From the NCBI GenBank assembly GCA_964566545.1, contig CAZMIX010000064.1, positions 1-12,764 of the forward strand: 12,764 bases of DNA, read 5' to 3'. The notes beneath the pieces were generated by a model. It was not told the DNA's origin. It did not search any database and worked only from the letters and a program-made list of their open reading frames with translations. The DNA is from JAEYFP01 sp964566545 (lineage in GTDB: Bacteria; Bacillota; Clostridia; Lachnospirales; Lachnospiraceae). How positions within the stretch are numbered: position 1 is the stretch's first letter; the number at the start of each line of letters is the position of its first letter. Position numbers and translations under genes: made by a program. Positions 1 through 7,374 of the stretch are shown here, in pieces.

Positions 1-305
1 ACTTAAGCGGCGGCAACCAACAGAAGGTCGTCCTCGCAAAATGGCTCGTAAGAGATGTTAAGGTATTGATTTTGGACGAGCCGACAAGAGGCATCGATGT
101 GGGAGCGAAGCAGGAAATTTATAAATTAATTACGGAGCTTGCTAAGCGGGGAATCGCGATCCTTCTGATTTCCTCGGATATGCCGGAGGTACTGTCGATG
201 AGCCACCGCGTCGCGGTCATCGCGCACGGAACGCTGGCCGGCATTCTGGATAAGGCTGAGGCGAAGCAGGCCAAAATAATGAAGATGATAGTGGAGGCGA
301 AGTGA
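1..305 (+). CDS. Sugar ABC transporter ATP-binding protein, C-terminal part (RbsA/MglA type)
   Basis: This is the 3' end of a gene that begins before the window; the open frame runs from base 3 to the TGA at 303-305, about 100 residues. It starts at the ABC signature LSGGNQQK, followed by Walker B (VLILDEPTRGID) and a switch region reading LLISSDMPEVL. In the second nucleotide-binding domain of RbsA/MglA/XylG ATPases the usual switch histidine is replaced by serine in just this setting, so this is the second domain of a duplicated sugar-importer ATPase. It would power uptake at the inner face of the membrane. The stop codon overlaps the start of the permease gene by one base (TGATG), and the GGAGG inside its last codons (293-297) serves as the ribosome binding site for that gene. 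Family assignment is firm; the sugar cannot be read from this part. Confidence 0.95.
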   Translation, partial: LSGGNQQKVVLAKWLVRDVKVLILDEPTRGIDVGAKQEIYKLITELAKRGIAILLISSDMPEVLSMSHRVAVIAHGTLAGILDKAEAKQAKIMKMIVEAK

Positions 306-1264
306 TGGATACGAAAAAGAAAAAGATTGCGATGGGAGAATTATACCGGAAATATGGAATTGTCATTATACTTGTGATCCTGTTTATCGCATCGGCAATT
401 ATCAACCATAATTTTTTAAAGGCGCAGAACCTGATCAACATTCTGAAGCAGATTTCGGTCGTGACGATCATTGCCTGCGGTGAAACGATGCTGATCGTAT
501 CGGGAATGATCGACCTTTCCGCGGGGCTGTTATGCACGACTGCGATGTGCTTTTCGGCAGGCGTTCTGGCAGCGACGGGGAATGTGCCGCTCGCGATAGC
601 GACCGGAATTGTGATCGGCGTTGTATGCGGATGGACAAACGGCTTTCTTATCACACATTTTAAGCTGCAGCCGTTTATCGCGACGCTGGCAATGACCTAT
701 GTGCTAAAAGGAATCGTACAGCTCTATACAAACGGACAGAGCGTCGGCGGCGTGGATCAGATCAGGTGGCTCGGACAGGGAACGGTCGTGGGTATTCCGG
801 TTCCGGTCATCATCATGTTCCTTATGGTCGCACTGATCGCTGTTCTGATGAAAAAAACGAGATTCGGCACTTCTATTTATGCGATCGGCGGCAGCGAAAA
901 AGCGGCCATCGCATCAGGTATCAACACGAGCCGCAATAAAAGGCTGATCTTTACGCTGAGCGGCGCCCTGACGGGACTTGCGGGCGTCGTGCTGATGTCC
1001 AGGCTCATGGCGGGGATGCCCTCCGTGGGAGACGGATATGAATTTGATGCGATCACGGCGGTCGTCGTCGGCGGAACGAGCTTCCTCGGCGGAATCGGCA
1101 CCGTCACAGGCGCGCTGATCGGTTCCATTATTGTCGGACTGATCAACAACATTTTGAACTTGCTGCACGTTTCCACACAGTACCAGTTGATCGTAAAAGG
1201 TCTTATGATCGCGGTTGCCGTTATCGTGGATATCAAGACGAAGGAAGATAAAAAGAGCAAATAA
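305..1264 (+). CDS. Sugar ABC transporter permease (RbsC type, BPD_transp_2 family)
   Basis: This 319-residue integral membrane protein is the channel subunit of the CUT2-class sugar importer whose ATPase lies immediately upstream. It has many hydrophobic segments, with a first helix near residues 18-34. The family hallmarks are a cytoplasmic coupling loop with TRFGTSIYAIGG (about 185-196) and A..SGIN downstream, and the glycine-rich VVGGTSFLGGIGTV (254-267) near the last helices. Length fits the 310-340 residues usual for RbsC. I choose ATG at 305, which overlaps the upstream TGA by one base and has GGAGG seven bases before it; a GTG at 302 would add one residue. The tail is basic (KTKEDKKSK), consistent with a cytoplasmic C-terminus. 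Translational coupling to the ATPase is likely. Confidence 0.95.
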   Translation: MDTKKKKIAMGELYRKYGIVIILVILFIASAIINHNFLKAQNLINILKQISVVTIIACGETMLIVSGMIDLSAGLLCTTAMCFSAGVLAATGNVPLAIATGIVIGVVCGWTNGFLITHFKLQPFIATLAMTYVLKGIVQLYTNGQSVGGVDQIRWLGQGTVVGIPVPVIIMFLMVALIAVLMKKTRFGTSIYAIGGSEKAAIASGINTSRNKRLIFTLSGALTGLAGVVLMSRLMAGMPSVGDGYEFDAITAVVVGGTSFLGGIGTVTGALIGSIIVGLINNILNLLHVSTQYQLIVKGLMIAVAVIVDIKTKEDKKSK

Positions 1265-1276
1265 GGTATTAACGCA

Positions 1277-1310
1277 TGGATCCCAAGGGCATGCCTTAAT
1301 ATAAATTAAG
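1277..1310 (+). promoter_or_regulatory. Possible internal promoter with overlapping inverted repeat
   Basis: The 80-base gap before the solute-binding protein gene holds a TATAAA box at 1300-1305 and a weak -35-like TGGATC at 1277-1282, 17 bases apart. The box is embedded in a perfect 6-bp inverted repeat CTTAAT-ATAA-ATTAAG (1295-1310), and an 8-bp palindrome GGCATGCC (1288-1295) abuts it. This could give extra binding-protein transcript under control of a repressor at the repeat. The -35 is poor, so this is tentative. A further short repeat, GTGTA/TACAC (1315-1330), lies just before the ribosome binding site. Confidence 0.3.
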
Positions 1311-1344
1311 TGATGTGTAGACAAATACACGGAAGGGAGAAACA

Positions 1345-2388
1345 ATGAAAAAAAGAGTATGGAGTATTTTACTGACAACTGCGATGGTATCATTGCTGCT
1401 GGCAGGCTGCGGAGGCACGTCAGGCACGGGAGCGGCCGGGACATCCGAAGACGCAAAAACGTCTGAGGGTACGGAGGCTGCGGCGCCGTCTGAGGATGCA
1501 GAGGCGTCTGAGGAAACGGCACAGGGCGATTATCTGGTTGGATTCGCAAACAATAGCGATACCTACAACTATTGCGCAAAATTCAGAACCTATTTAAAGG
1601 ATGCCACGGAAGCGAAGGGTATTTCCATCATGGTAACGGATGCCGGCGGGGATACGAACGTGCAGAACGGACAGATCGATGATTTTATTGTGCAGAATGC
1701 AAAGGCCGTATCGGCGATCAGCAATGACCTCGATGGATCGGTACCGGCGCTGGAGGCGGCGAAAACGGCCGGAATTCCTTATATTTCGTTCCTGACCTCC
1801 GTATCGGGCGGCGATGACTACGAAGGATATATTTATGTAGGCTCTCCGAATTATGACGCCGGAAAAGCACAGGGCGAATATTTATGTGAAGTGCTGCCTG
1901 AGAATGCCCAGATTTTATATTTCACGGGCGAGCCGAATGACCAGCAGTATATCGACAGAAAGCAGGGTCTGGAAGAGGCTCTCGCAGCAAGAGCTGACAT
2001 TACGATTTTGGACGAATACAATGTACAGAACTCCAAGGATCAGGGCATGAGCACAGCGGAAGACTGTCTGCTTTCCTATGACTCCTTCAACGCGATCGTA
2101 TGCCAGAACGATGACGCCGCGCTCGGCGTTGTAGAGGCGTTAAAGTCCTCAGGAAAGCTGGATGGCAGCATTCTTGTGCTCGGCGTGGACGGAAGTGACG
2201 ATGCGCTCAAGTCCATCAAAAACGGCGAAATGGCCATGACCGCTTTACAGGATGCAAAAGCGCAGGCCGAGGCCGGAGCGGATATTTTCGAGCAGTTAAA
2301 GAACGGCACAAGCCCGGCGGATATCGACGATGTATACATTCCGTTTAAAATCGTAACAGTCGACAATGTGAACGATTATCTGGAATAA
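1345..2388 (+). CDS. Sugar-binding lipoprotein of ABC transporter (periplasmic-binding protein type 1 fold)
   Basis: This 347-residue protein captures the sugar outside the cell and hands it to the permease. The N-terminus is a lipoprotein signal peptide: KKR, a hydrophobic stretch (8-19) and a lipobox LLAGC, with Cys22 as the expected lipidation site. A low-complexity linker rich in S, T, E, A and G (about 23-60) tethers the binding domain, which begins with DYLVGFANNSDTYN. Two-lobed family hallmarks follow: IVQNAKAVSAISND in the first lobe, QNDDAALGVVEAL (254-266) and LGVDGSDDALKSI (279-291), where the Asp residues usually contact sugar hydroxyls. GGGAG lies seven bases before the ATG. The order ATPase - permease - binding protein places it last in the importer cluster. 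The ligand is unknown; the family covers ribose, galactose, xylose and inositol-type substrates. Confidence 0.93.
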   Translation: MKKRVWSILLTTAMVSLLLAGCGGTSGTGAAGTSEDAKTSEGTEAAAPSEDAEASEETAQGDYLVGFANNSDTYNYCAKFRTYLKDATEAKGISIMVTDAGGDTNVQNGQIDDFIVQNAKAVSAISNDLDGSVPALEAAKTAGIPYISFLTSVSGGDDYEGYIYVGSPNYDAGKAQGEYLCEVLPENAQILYFTGEPNDQQYIDRKQGLEEALAARADITILDEYNVQNSKDQGMSTAEDCLLSYDSFNAIVCQNDDAALGVVEALKSSGKLDGSILVLGVDGSDDALKSIKNGEMAMTALQDAKAQAEAGADIFEQLKNGTSPADIDDVYIPFKIVTVDNVNDYLE

Positions 2389-2396
2389 ACGGTAAA

Positions 2397-2422
2397 TGCG
2401 CCTGATCCCCCGGTCAGGCGCA
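2397..2422. promoter_or_regulatory. Perfect 9-bp inverted repeat before the GH3 gene (intercistronic hairpin or operator)
   Basis: TGCGCCTGA (2397-2405) and TCAGGCGCA (2414-2422) are exact reverse complements separated by eight bases; two more pairs (one G-U) can extend the stem. It begins nine bases after the stop codon of the binding-protein gene. No T-run follows on the plus strand, so it is not a normal intrinsic terminator. It either folds at the 3' end of the upstream mRNA and protects it, or is an operator, since a perfect TATAAT lies four bases downstream. It covers the first codons of an upstream in-frame ATG at 2396, which argues against that start. Confidence 0.65.
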
Positions 2423-2431
2423 AACTATAAT
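2403..2431 (+). promoter_or_regulatory. Possible promoter for the GH3 gene
   Basis: A perfect -10 box TATAAT is at 2426-2431. The -35 position 17 bases upstream reads TGATCC, which is a poor match and falls inside the inverted repeat at 2397-2422. If used, transcription would start near 2438, giving a leader of only about 18 bases. A bound regulator at the repeat would block or assist this promoter. The -10 alone is not decisive. Confidence 0.35.
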
Positions 2432-2455
2432 CCCATAGGAAAGAGACAAGTGATC

Positions 2456-4855
2456 ATGTATAAATATAAAAATGCAGAACTGCCAATTGAAGAAAGAATC
2501 GATGATTTGATGGAACGGATGTCTTTTGAACAGAAAATCGATCAAATAACCTGTTTAGTCACGATAACGCCCAACATTCCCGACTTTAAGGACTATATCC
2601 CGAACGGGATCGGCAATGTCGGAGCCTTTACCGTCTCTGATAACGTCGAAACGATCGCCGAATATGTACATAGATTGCAGAAATTTCTTGTGGAGGAAAC
2701 ACCTCTGGGAATTCCGGCGCTGATTCACTGCGAGGCCTCTGCGGGAGCCCAGTTTACGGAAGCGGACGTATTCCCGAGCGCGATCGCGCAGGCGTCCACC
2801 TTTGATACGGAAGCGGTTGCCGAGATGGCTGATATCATCCGTAGGCAAATGCTTTATGCGGGCTTCAGACAGGCATTGTCTCCCGTCGTCGATATTACGC
2901 GGGATCCCAGATGGGGCCGGATCACGGAAACCTATGGGGAGGATGCGGCTCTGACGGCAGCGATGGCAAGCGCTTTCGTAAAGGGACTTCAAACAGAAAA
3001 CCGGAAAGAAGGTTTGCTGGCGACCGCCAAGCATTACGTCGGGCACGGCGTTACGGAGGGCGGCTTGAATATGGGCAGAAACATGGTCTCGGAAAGGGAT
3101 CTGTTAGAAATTCACTGTAAGCCCTTCCAGTGCGCGATTACGGAGGCGGGCCTTGGAAGCGTGATGAACTCCTATTGCAGCATGAACGGGGAGCCGGTCG
3201 TCGGCTCGAAAAAGCTGCTGACGGATATATTGCGGGGAAATATGGGCTTTGGCGGCTTCGTTGTTTCGGATTATATTTCGGTGGATAGACTGGTCGATCC
3301 GTTCTGCGTTGCGGATTCCTTCGAGGATGCGGGTATCCGGGCGATCAAGGCGGGTCTGGATGTAGAATATCCGAGGCCGAAGGGCTTCACGTATGAAATG
3401 CGCAGGGCCGTTGAAGAAGGCAGGCTGCATATCGACACGGTTGATCAGGCCGTAAGGCGTGTTTTGCGGGCTAAATTTGAGTTGGGATTATTTGAGAATC
3501 CATACCCCGATGTGGAAAGATTAAAAAACGTTCTGCATTTACAATCTACGAATGAGCTGAATGAAAAGCTGGCAAAGGAAAGCTTTACGCTGTTAAAAAA
3601 TGATAACGCAGTGCTGCCGTTATCTAAGGAGACAAAAAAGATAGCGGTCATAGGCCCCCATGGGGATAGCCTGCGGAGTCTGTTCGGCACCTTTTCCTAT
3701 CCGGCGGTGCTCGATATGACATCGGCCAGGGAAGAGGACGGTCAGGAATTTGAAGAGCCGGGGCTGATTATTTATGATATTGCACAGAGTTATGTAGGGC
3801 AGGTGCGCGAGGTATCGCCCAGAATAGAAAGGCGGCTGCAAAAGGAATTTCCGAAGGCGCGTACGCTGTACCGGGCGCTGCAGGAGTATCTCCCAAAAAG
3901 CAGGGTAACCTTTGCAAAGGGGATCAACTGCGCAGGAACGGATACGGGCGGAATGCAGGAAGCGCTGAATGCCGCTGCGCAAGCGGATGTCGTGCTGCTG
4001 ACGCTTGGCGGAAAAAACGGCTGGGGAATCACCTCTACCGTAGGCGAGGGCGTGGATTCCACGAGCATCGACCTGCCGGGAAGACAGCAGGAATTTGCGG
4101 AAAAGGTATTCGCGCTGAATAAAAAAACGGTCGTGCTCCATTTTGACGGAAGAGCTTTGTCAAACGAATATACGGCCACTCATTTTGACGCGATCATGGA
4201 AGTGTGGCAGCCAGGAGAGATGGGCGGGCAGGCGCTTTGTAAAACCCTGTTCGGAGAGTATAATCCGGCGGGAAGGCTTCCCGTCACGGTGGCGAGAAAT
4301 GCGGGACAGCTCCCTGTTTACTATGGACTGCCGCGGGGAAGCGGCTATGTCTCGGCGGGACATACCGGCATGATCCGCAACCCAAACGGCTATATTAATG
4401 ATACGGCCTATCCGCTCTATAATTTTGGACACGGCTTATCCTACACGACGTTTGACTATTCGAATCTGCGCATAAGGGAGCGTGTTGTGAGTGCTGAAGA
4501 CGAGATTGAAATCAGCGCCGACATTTTAAACACAGGTGAGAGAGACGGCGAGGAGGTCGTGCAGCTCTATTTTTCAGACGAGGTGGCCTCGATGGTAAGG
4601 CCGTCGTTGGAGCTGGCCGGCTTCTGCCGGATATTCCTCAAAAAAGGCGAGAAAAGAACGGTAACCTTTCAAATGAAGGTATCCCAGACGGCATTTTTAA
4701 ATGAAGCGATGGAATGGATCGTGGAAAAAGGAGAAATCACTTTGCTGCTCGGCGCGTCAAGTCAGGACATCCGGCTGCGCGGCAGTGTGACGATCACGGA
4801 TACGCAAAAAATAGACGAGAGGACCCGCGGCTTCTACGCAAGGTCTAAGGAATAA
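2456..4855 (+). CDS. Glycoside hydrolase family 3 (beta-glucosidase/beta-xylosidase type), cytoplasmic
   Basis: This 799-residue enzyme should release a terminal sugar from a beta-linked glycoside by a retaining mechanism. The N-terminal barrel holds RDPRWGR (149-155), KHYVGHG (192-198) and FVVSDY, where Asp272 is the predicted nucleophile. The C-terminal domain starts near SFTLLKNDNAVLPL (376-389) with VIGPHGDS; Glu531 in VGEGVDSTSIDLPG is the best candidate acid/base by position. NFGHGLSYTTFDY (656-668) leads into a fibronectin III-like domain (about 685-780). There is no signal peptide, so it acts on imported substrate, which suits its place behind the sugar importer. I take ATG 2456; AGGA at 2437-2440 is 15 bases away, so a GTG at 2450 (9 bases) is an alternative. 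An ATG at 2396 is unlikely because it lies in a hairpin and lacks a ribosome binding site. Exact sugar specificity is not readable. Confidence 0.93.
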   Translation: MYKYKNAELPIEERIDDLMERMSFEQKIDQITCLVTITPNIPDFKDYIPNGIGNVGAFTVSDNVETIAEYVHRLQKFLVEETPLGIPALIHCEASAGAQFTEADVFPSAIAQASTFDTEAVAEMADIIRRQMLYAGFRQALSPVVDITRDPRWGRITETYGEDAALTAAMASAFVKGLQTENRKEGLLATAKHYVGHGVTEGGLNMGRNMVSERDLLEIHCKPFQCAITEAGLGSVMNSYCSMNGEPVVGSKKLLTDILRGNMGFGGFVVSDYISVDRLVDPFCVADSFEDAGIRAIKAGLDVEYPRPKGFTYEMRRAVEEGRLHIDTVDQAVRRVLRAKFELGLFENPYPDVERLKNVLHLQSTNELNEKLAKESFTLLKNDNAVLPLSKETKKIAVIGPHGDSLRSLFGTFSYPAVLDMTSAREEDGQEFEEPGLIIYDIAQSYVGQVREVSPRIERRLQKEFPKARTLYRALQEYLPKSRVTFAKGINCAGTDTGGMQEALNAAAQADVVLLTLGGKNGWGITSTVGEGVDSTSIDLPGRQQEFAEKVFALNKKTVVLHFDGRALSNEYTATHFDAIMEVWQPGEMGGQALCKTLFGEYNPAGRLPVTVARNAGQLPVYYGLPRGSGYVSAGHTGMIRNPNGYINDTAYPLYNFGHGLSYTTFDYSNLRIRERVVSAEDEIEISADILNTGERDGEEVVQLYFSDEVASMVRPSLELAGFCRIFLKKGEKRTVTFQMKVSQTAFLNEAMEWIVEKGEITLLLGASSQDIRLRGSVTITDTQKIDERTRGFYARSKE

Positions 4856-4857
4856 GA

Positions 4858-4898
4858 ATGAAAAGAGACTGCCCCGGTTTGGAGCAGTCTCTTTTCAT
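4858..4898. terminator. Strong bidirectional intrinsic terminator
   Basis: ATGAAAAGAGACTGC (4858-4872) and GCAGTCTCTTTTCAT (4884-4898) form a perfect 15-bp stem with an 11-base loop, beginning two bases after the GH3 stop codon. The T-rich side of the stem provides the U-tract in either direction, so it should also stop transcription arriving from the minus strand. It marks the end of the sugar locus. Confidence 0.9.
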
Positions 4899-4945
4899 GT
4901 AAAGTTTTATGTGCGGTCGTACACAAGGATATGGCAGCTTTGCGT

Positions 4946-5040
4946 TTATAACCCAATCGCTCCTTGATAATCCGCCTGTCTGTCTAAAATTTCTTTCAAT
5001 AGTTTGCCCGCTTCCTCTTTATTTCCGAAGGAAGCAGTCC
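4946..5040 (-). pseudogene. Minus-strand C-terminal gene fragment (remnant)
   Basis: Reading the minus strand from about 5040 to a TAA at 4946-4948 gives a peptide of about 30 residues that looks like genuine protein: ASFGNKEEAGKLLKEIL followed by DRQADYQGAIGL and the stop. It is amphipathic and helix-like. Upstream the frame meets a TGA and there is no start codon or ribosome binding site, so it would be the tail of a lost gene, converging on the bidirectional terminator. I do not recognise the family. The fragment is short and could be a chance reading; protein-like composition is the only evidence. Confidence 0.4.
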
Positions 5041-5248
5041 CTCAGAGGAAAAGTATTACGGCGTTTTATTCGATGAAAAACGGCAGGCGATTATGGTGCG
5101 GTATCTTGATAAAAATGAATGGAAACCGGTTGAGACGCTGTATCAGAGCTTTATCACAAATGGCGGGGAAAACAGGATTTATTTTAAACTGGTGTGCACC
5201 AAAGGAATACGAAAATCAGCCTTACGCAATCGCCGGTTTTCTTTTTGA
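5003..5248 (+). pseudogene. Plus-strand frameshifted gene fragment (remnant)
   Basis: The frame after a TAG at 5000-5002 reads a protein-like stretch including SEEKYYGVLFDEKRQAIMV and RYLDKNEWKPVETLYQSFI up to KLVCTK (about 5200), then degenerates into basic residues and stops at 5246-5248. Moving to the next frame at the AAAGG of 5201-5205 restores sensible sequence (KEYENQPYAIAGFLFEL), so one inserted base would explain the break. A further +1 step near 5298 would continue as ADAGYRLEKEIAAARYF up to the next gene. There is no convincing start codon or ribosome binding site. I do not recognise the family. Its left edge overlaps the minus-strand fragment, suggesting a deletion or rearrangement junction near 5030-5042. 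Confidence 0.45.
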
Positions 5249-5249
5249 A

Positions 5250-5278
5250 TTGCAATCGCCATGCAAAACAGTTATACT
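5250..5278 (+). promoter_or_regulatory. Sigma-A-type promoter of the FkbH operon
   Basis: TTGCAA (5250-5255) and TATACT (5273-5278) are separated by exactly 17 bases, four and five matches of six to the consensus. Transcription would start near 5285, leaving a leader of about 65 bases before the ATG at 5350. It is the first good promoter after the strong terminator at 4858-4898, so the four-gene operon has its own transcription unit. Confidence 0.6.
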
Positions 5279-5349
5279 TAGTAAGGTATTTTATTTAGGC
5301 GGATGCAGGGTATCGGCTTGAAAAAGAGATTGCGGCGGCGAGGTATTTT

Positions 5350-7134
5350 ATGAAGGAACTGGAATATCCTTTTGACGGAAGATATGTTATTAAAAAGAAA
5401 AAATCATTGCGCAGGGAGCTTTTGGCATCAGGAGCGGCATTTCTTCAAAAGAGAATTGCGGTTTTAGGCGGTTCTACGACACATGACGTGTGTGCGATAA
5501 TGGATTTATTTTTGCTGAATCAAGGCATCAAGGCTGAGTTTTATGAGTGTGAATATGCACAGTACTGGGAGGATGTCATGTTTGATAACCCGGAGCTTGA
5601 GGCGTTTGCGCCGGATCTGATCTATATCCACACGAGCAACCGGAATATCAGGAATTATCCCGTGCCCGGTCAGTCTGAGGCGGAAGTGGATGCGATGCTT
5701 GAGGCAGATTACGAGCATTTTGGAAAGATGTGGGAGAAGATTGAGACGGCGTACCATTGCCCGGTTATCCAGAATAATTTTGAGTATCCGTTTTACCGGC
5801 TGCTTGGCAATGCCGACGCTACGGATATTCATGGAAGAGTCAGCTATATAAACTGTCTGAATGAGCGATTTGCTACATACGCGAGGGAACATCGGGATTT
5901 CTTTATTCAGGACATCAATTATTTGTCCGCCTGTTACGGCTTGGACAAATGGGCGGATCCTTTGTATTGGCACATGTATAAGTATGCGCTGTGCATGGAG
6001 GCGGTTCCGACGCTTGCCTATAATGTCAGCAATATCATCAAGTCCATTTACGGAAAAAATAAAAAAGCACTCGTGCTAGATCTGGATAATACACTTTGGG
6101 GCGGAATCGTCGGTGACGACGGCGCGGAAAATCTGGAAATCGGCCCGGAGACGCCGATGGGACAAGTATATAGCGAGTTTCAGAGTTATATTAAGGAGCA
6201 GAAGAAAATCGGAGTCATTTTGAATGTCTGCTCCAAAAATGATTACGAAAATGCGGTCGCGGGGCTGAATCACCCGGATAGCGTGCTCTCGCTCGATGAT
6301 TTTATTTCGATCAAGGCAAATTGGGAGCCTAAGAGCAAAAATATCGTCGAGACGGCGAGCGAGCTGAACTTGCTGCCCGAATCGTTTGTATTTGTGGATG
6401 ACAATCCGGCAGAAAGAGAAATTGTCGCTTCGCAGGTGCCCGTTGTGGCGACTCCGAATATCGGTAGTGTGGAAAATTACATACGGGTACTGGATCATGC
6501 AGGATATTTCGAGGTGACGAATTTATCCTCCGACGATGCGGCCAGAAACAAGATGTACAAGGAAAACGCAGAGCGAGTCAAGCTGGAGCAGAGCTTTTCG
6601 GATTATGGGGAATATTTGAAGTCGCTGGAGATGAAGGCGGTCATCAAGGGTTTTGAGCCGGTTTATATGGAGCGCATCGCGCAGCTTACGAACAAGAGTA
6701 ATCAGTTTAACCTGACAACAAGGCGGTATACGAGGGCTCAAATTGAGGAAATTGCGGAATCCGACCGGTATTTTGACTTGTATGGAAAGCTTGAGGATAA
6801 GTTCGGAGACAATGGCGTCGTTTCTGTCGTAATCGGCAGAAGGGAACAGGATGTTCTGCACATGGAGCTGTGGATTATGAGCTGCCGCGTGTTGAAGCGG
6901 GATATGGAGTTTGCGATGATGGATGAGCTTGTCGCGGCGGGCAGGGCGGCCGGCATACACAAGATCAGAGGCTATTACTATCCGACTGCTAAAAATAAAA
7001 TGGTTTGTGAATTCTATGAGCTGATGGGCTTTACGAAGATGGAAGAGGATGCGTCAGGGAATACGATTTGGGAAATTTCCGTGACGGATTCCTACCAAAA
7101 ACAAAATAAATGGATCAGGGTGAATGGGAAATGA
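5350..7134 (+). CDS. FkbH-like protein (HAD family IIIC, glyceryl-carrier-protein loading type)
   Basis: This 594-residue cytoplasmic protein belongs to the FkbH family, whose studied members take 1,3-bisphosphoglycerate, remove phosphate and place a glyceryl unit on an acyl carrier protein. Domains in order: an N-terminal SGNH-like part with VLGGSTTHDV (38-47) and D203-x4-H208; a HAD domain with DLDNT (Asp244, Asp246), the CSKN of motif II (294-297), Lys328 in NWEPKSKN and VFVDDNPAER (347-356); and a C-terminal acetyltransferase-like part (about 430-578), with the family stretch NQFNLTTRRYT. Length fits the larger FkbH forms. GAGG lies six bases before the ATG. The stop overlaps the carrier-protein start (ATGA). 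Family assignment is strong; the glyceryl substrate is inferred from characterised relatives, and another hydroxyacyl unit is possible. Confidence 0.93.
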   Translation: MKELEYPFDGRYVIKKKKSLRRELLASGAAFLQKRIAVLGGSTTHDVCAIMDLFLLNQGIKAEFYECEYAQYWEDVMFDNPELEAFAPDLIYIHTSNRNIRNYPVPGQSEAEVDAMLEADYEHFGKMWEKIETAYHCPVIQNNFEYPFYRLLGNADATDIHGRVSYINCLNERFATYAREHRDFFIQDINYLSACYGLDKWADPLYWHMYKYALCMEAVPTLAYNVSNIIKSIYGKNKKALVLDLDNTLWGGIVGDDGAENLEIGPETPMGQVYSEFQSYIKEQKKIGVILNVCSKNDYENAVAGLNHPDSVLSLDDFISIKANWEPKSKNIVETASELNLLPESFVFVDDNPAEREIVASQVPVVATPNIGSVENYIRVLDHAGYFEVTNLSSDDAARNKMYKENAERVKLEQSFSDYGEYLKSLEMKAVIKGFEPVYMERIAQLTNKSNQFNLTTRRYTRAQIEEIAESDRYFDLYGKLEDKFGDNGVVSVVIGRREQDVLHMELWIMSCRVLKRDMEFAMMDELVAAGRAAGIHKIRGYYYPTAKNKMVCEFYELMGFTKMEEDASGNTIWEISVTDSYQKQNKWIRVNGK

Positions 7135-7370
7135 GCAGAGAAGAAATTTTTGAACGTTTGAACATGGTATTTAAGGATGTATTTGACAATGACGGCATTA
7201 CGGTGACAGAGGACACAACGGCCGCCGATATTAATGGCTGGGACAGTCTGATCCACATTACATTGATGGATGCGGTGGAGGAGGAGTTTGATATCCGGTT
7301 TGATATGAAAACGGTTATTAAGCTGAAAAATGTCGGCGAAATGGCCGATGTGATAGAAGACGAGGTATAA
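7131..7370 (+). CDS. Free-standing acyl carrier protein
   Basis: This 79-residue acidic protein is a carrier protein: INGWDSLIHITLM (34-46) contains the DSL motif with Ser39 as the predicted 4'-phosphopantetheine site, followed by an acidic helix (VEEEFDIRFD) that normally docks partner enzymes. Both the length and the helix pattern are typical of discrete carriers, including DltC. ATG 7131 overlaps the FkbH stop by four bases (ATGA), and AGGGTGA at 7117-7123 is seven bases ahead; a longer reading from 7110 lacks support. Lying between an FkbH-like loading enzyme and an MBOAT transferase, it is the likely shuttle for the acyl unit. No phosphopantetheinyl transferase gene is in the window. Confidence 0.93.
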   Translation: MSREEIFERLNMVFKDVFDNDGITVTEDTTAADINGWDSLIHITLMDAVEEEFDIRFDMKTVIKLKNVGEMADVIEDEV

Positions 7371-7374
7371 GACT

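Larger units (their letters stand above)
4899..5349. other. Gene-free stretch between the sugar locus and the FkbH operon
   Basis: No intact gene is visible here. From left to right it holds a short unassigned stretch (4899-4945), the minus-strand remnant, the plus-strand frameshifted remnant, a promoter (5250-5278) and an approximately 65-base leader of the FkbH-like gene. An open frame from a TTG at 5004 to 5321 spans much of the stretch, but it matches good protein-like composition only in its middle part (about 5205-5250) and is better explained as one of the frames of the decayed gene. Confidence 0.6.

Noticed and set aside
914..1579. Minus-strand open frame of 221 residues across the permease end and binding-protein start
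   Set aside because: It overlaps two clear plus-strand genes and its composition (rich in P, Q, R, H) is that of an antisense reading.
2396..2455. Upstream ATG that would extend the GH3 protein by 20 residues
   Set aside because: It lies in the inverted repeat, has no ribosome binding site, and the added residues do not resemble the GH3 N-terminus or a signal peptide.
3620..4179. Long minus-strand open frames across the GH3 gene (also at 2555-3046)
   Set aside because: They are shadows of a well-supported GH3 gene and show no family motif or start signal.
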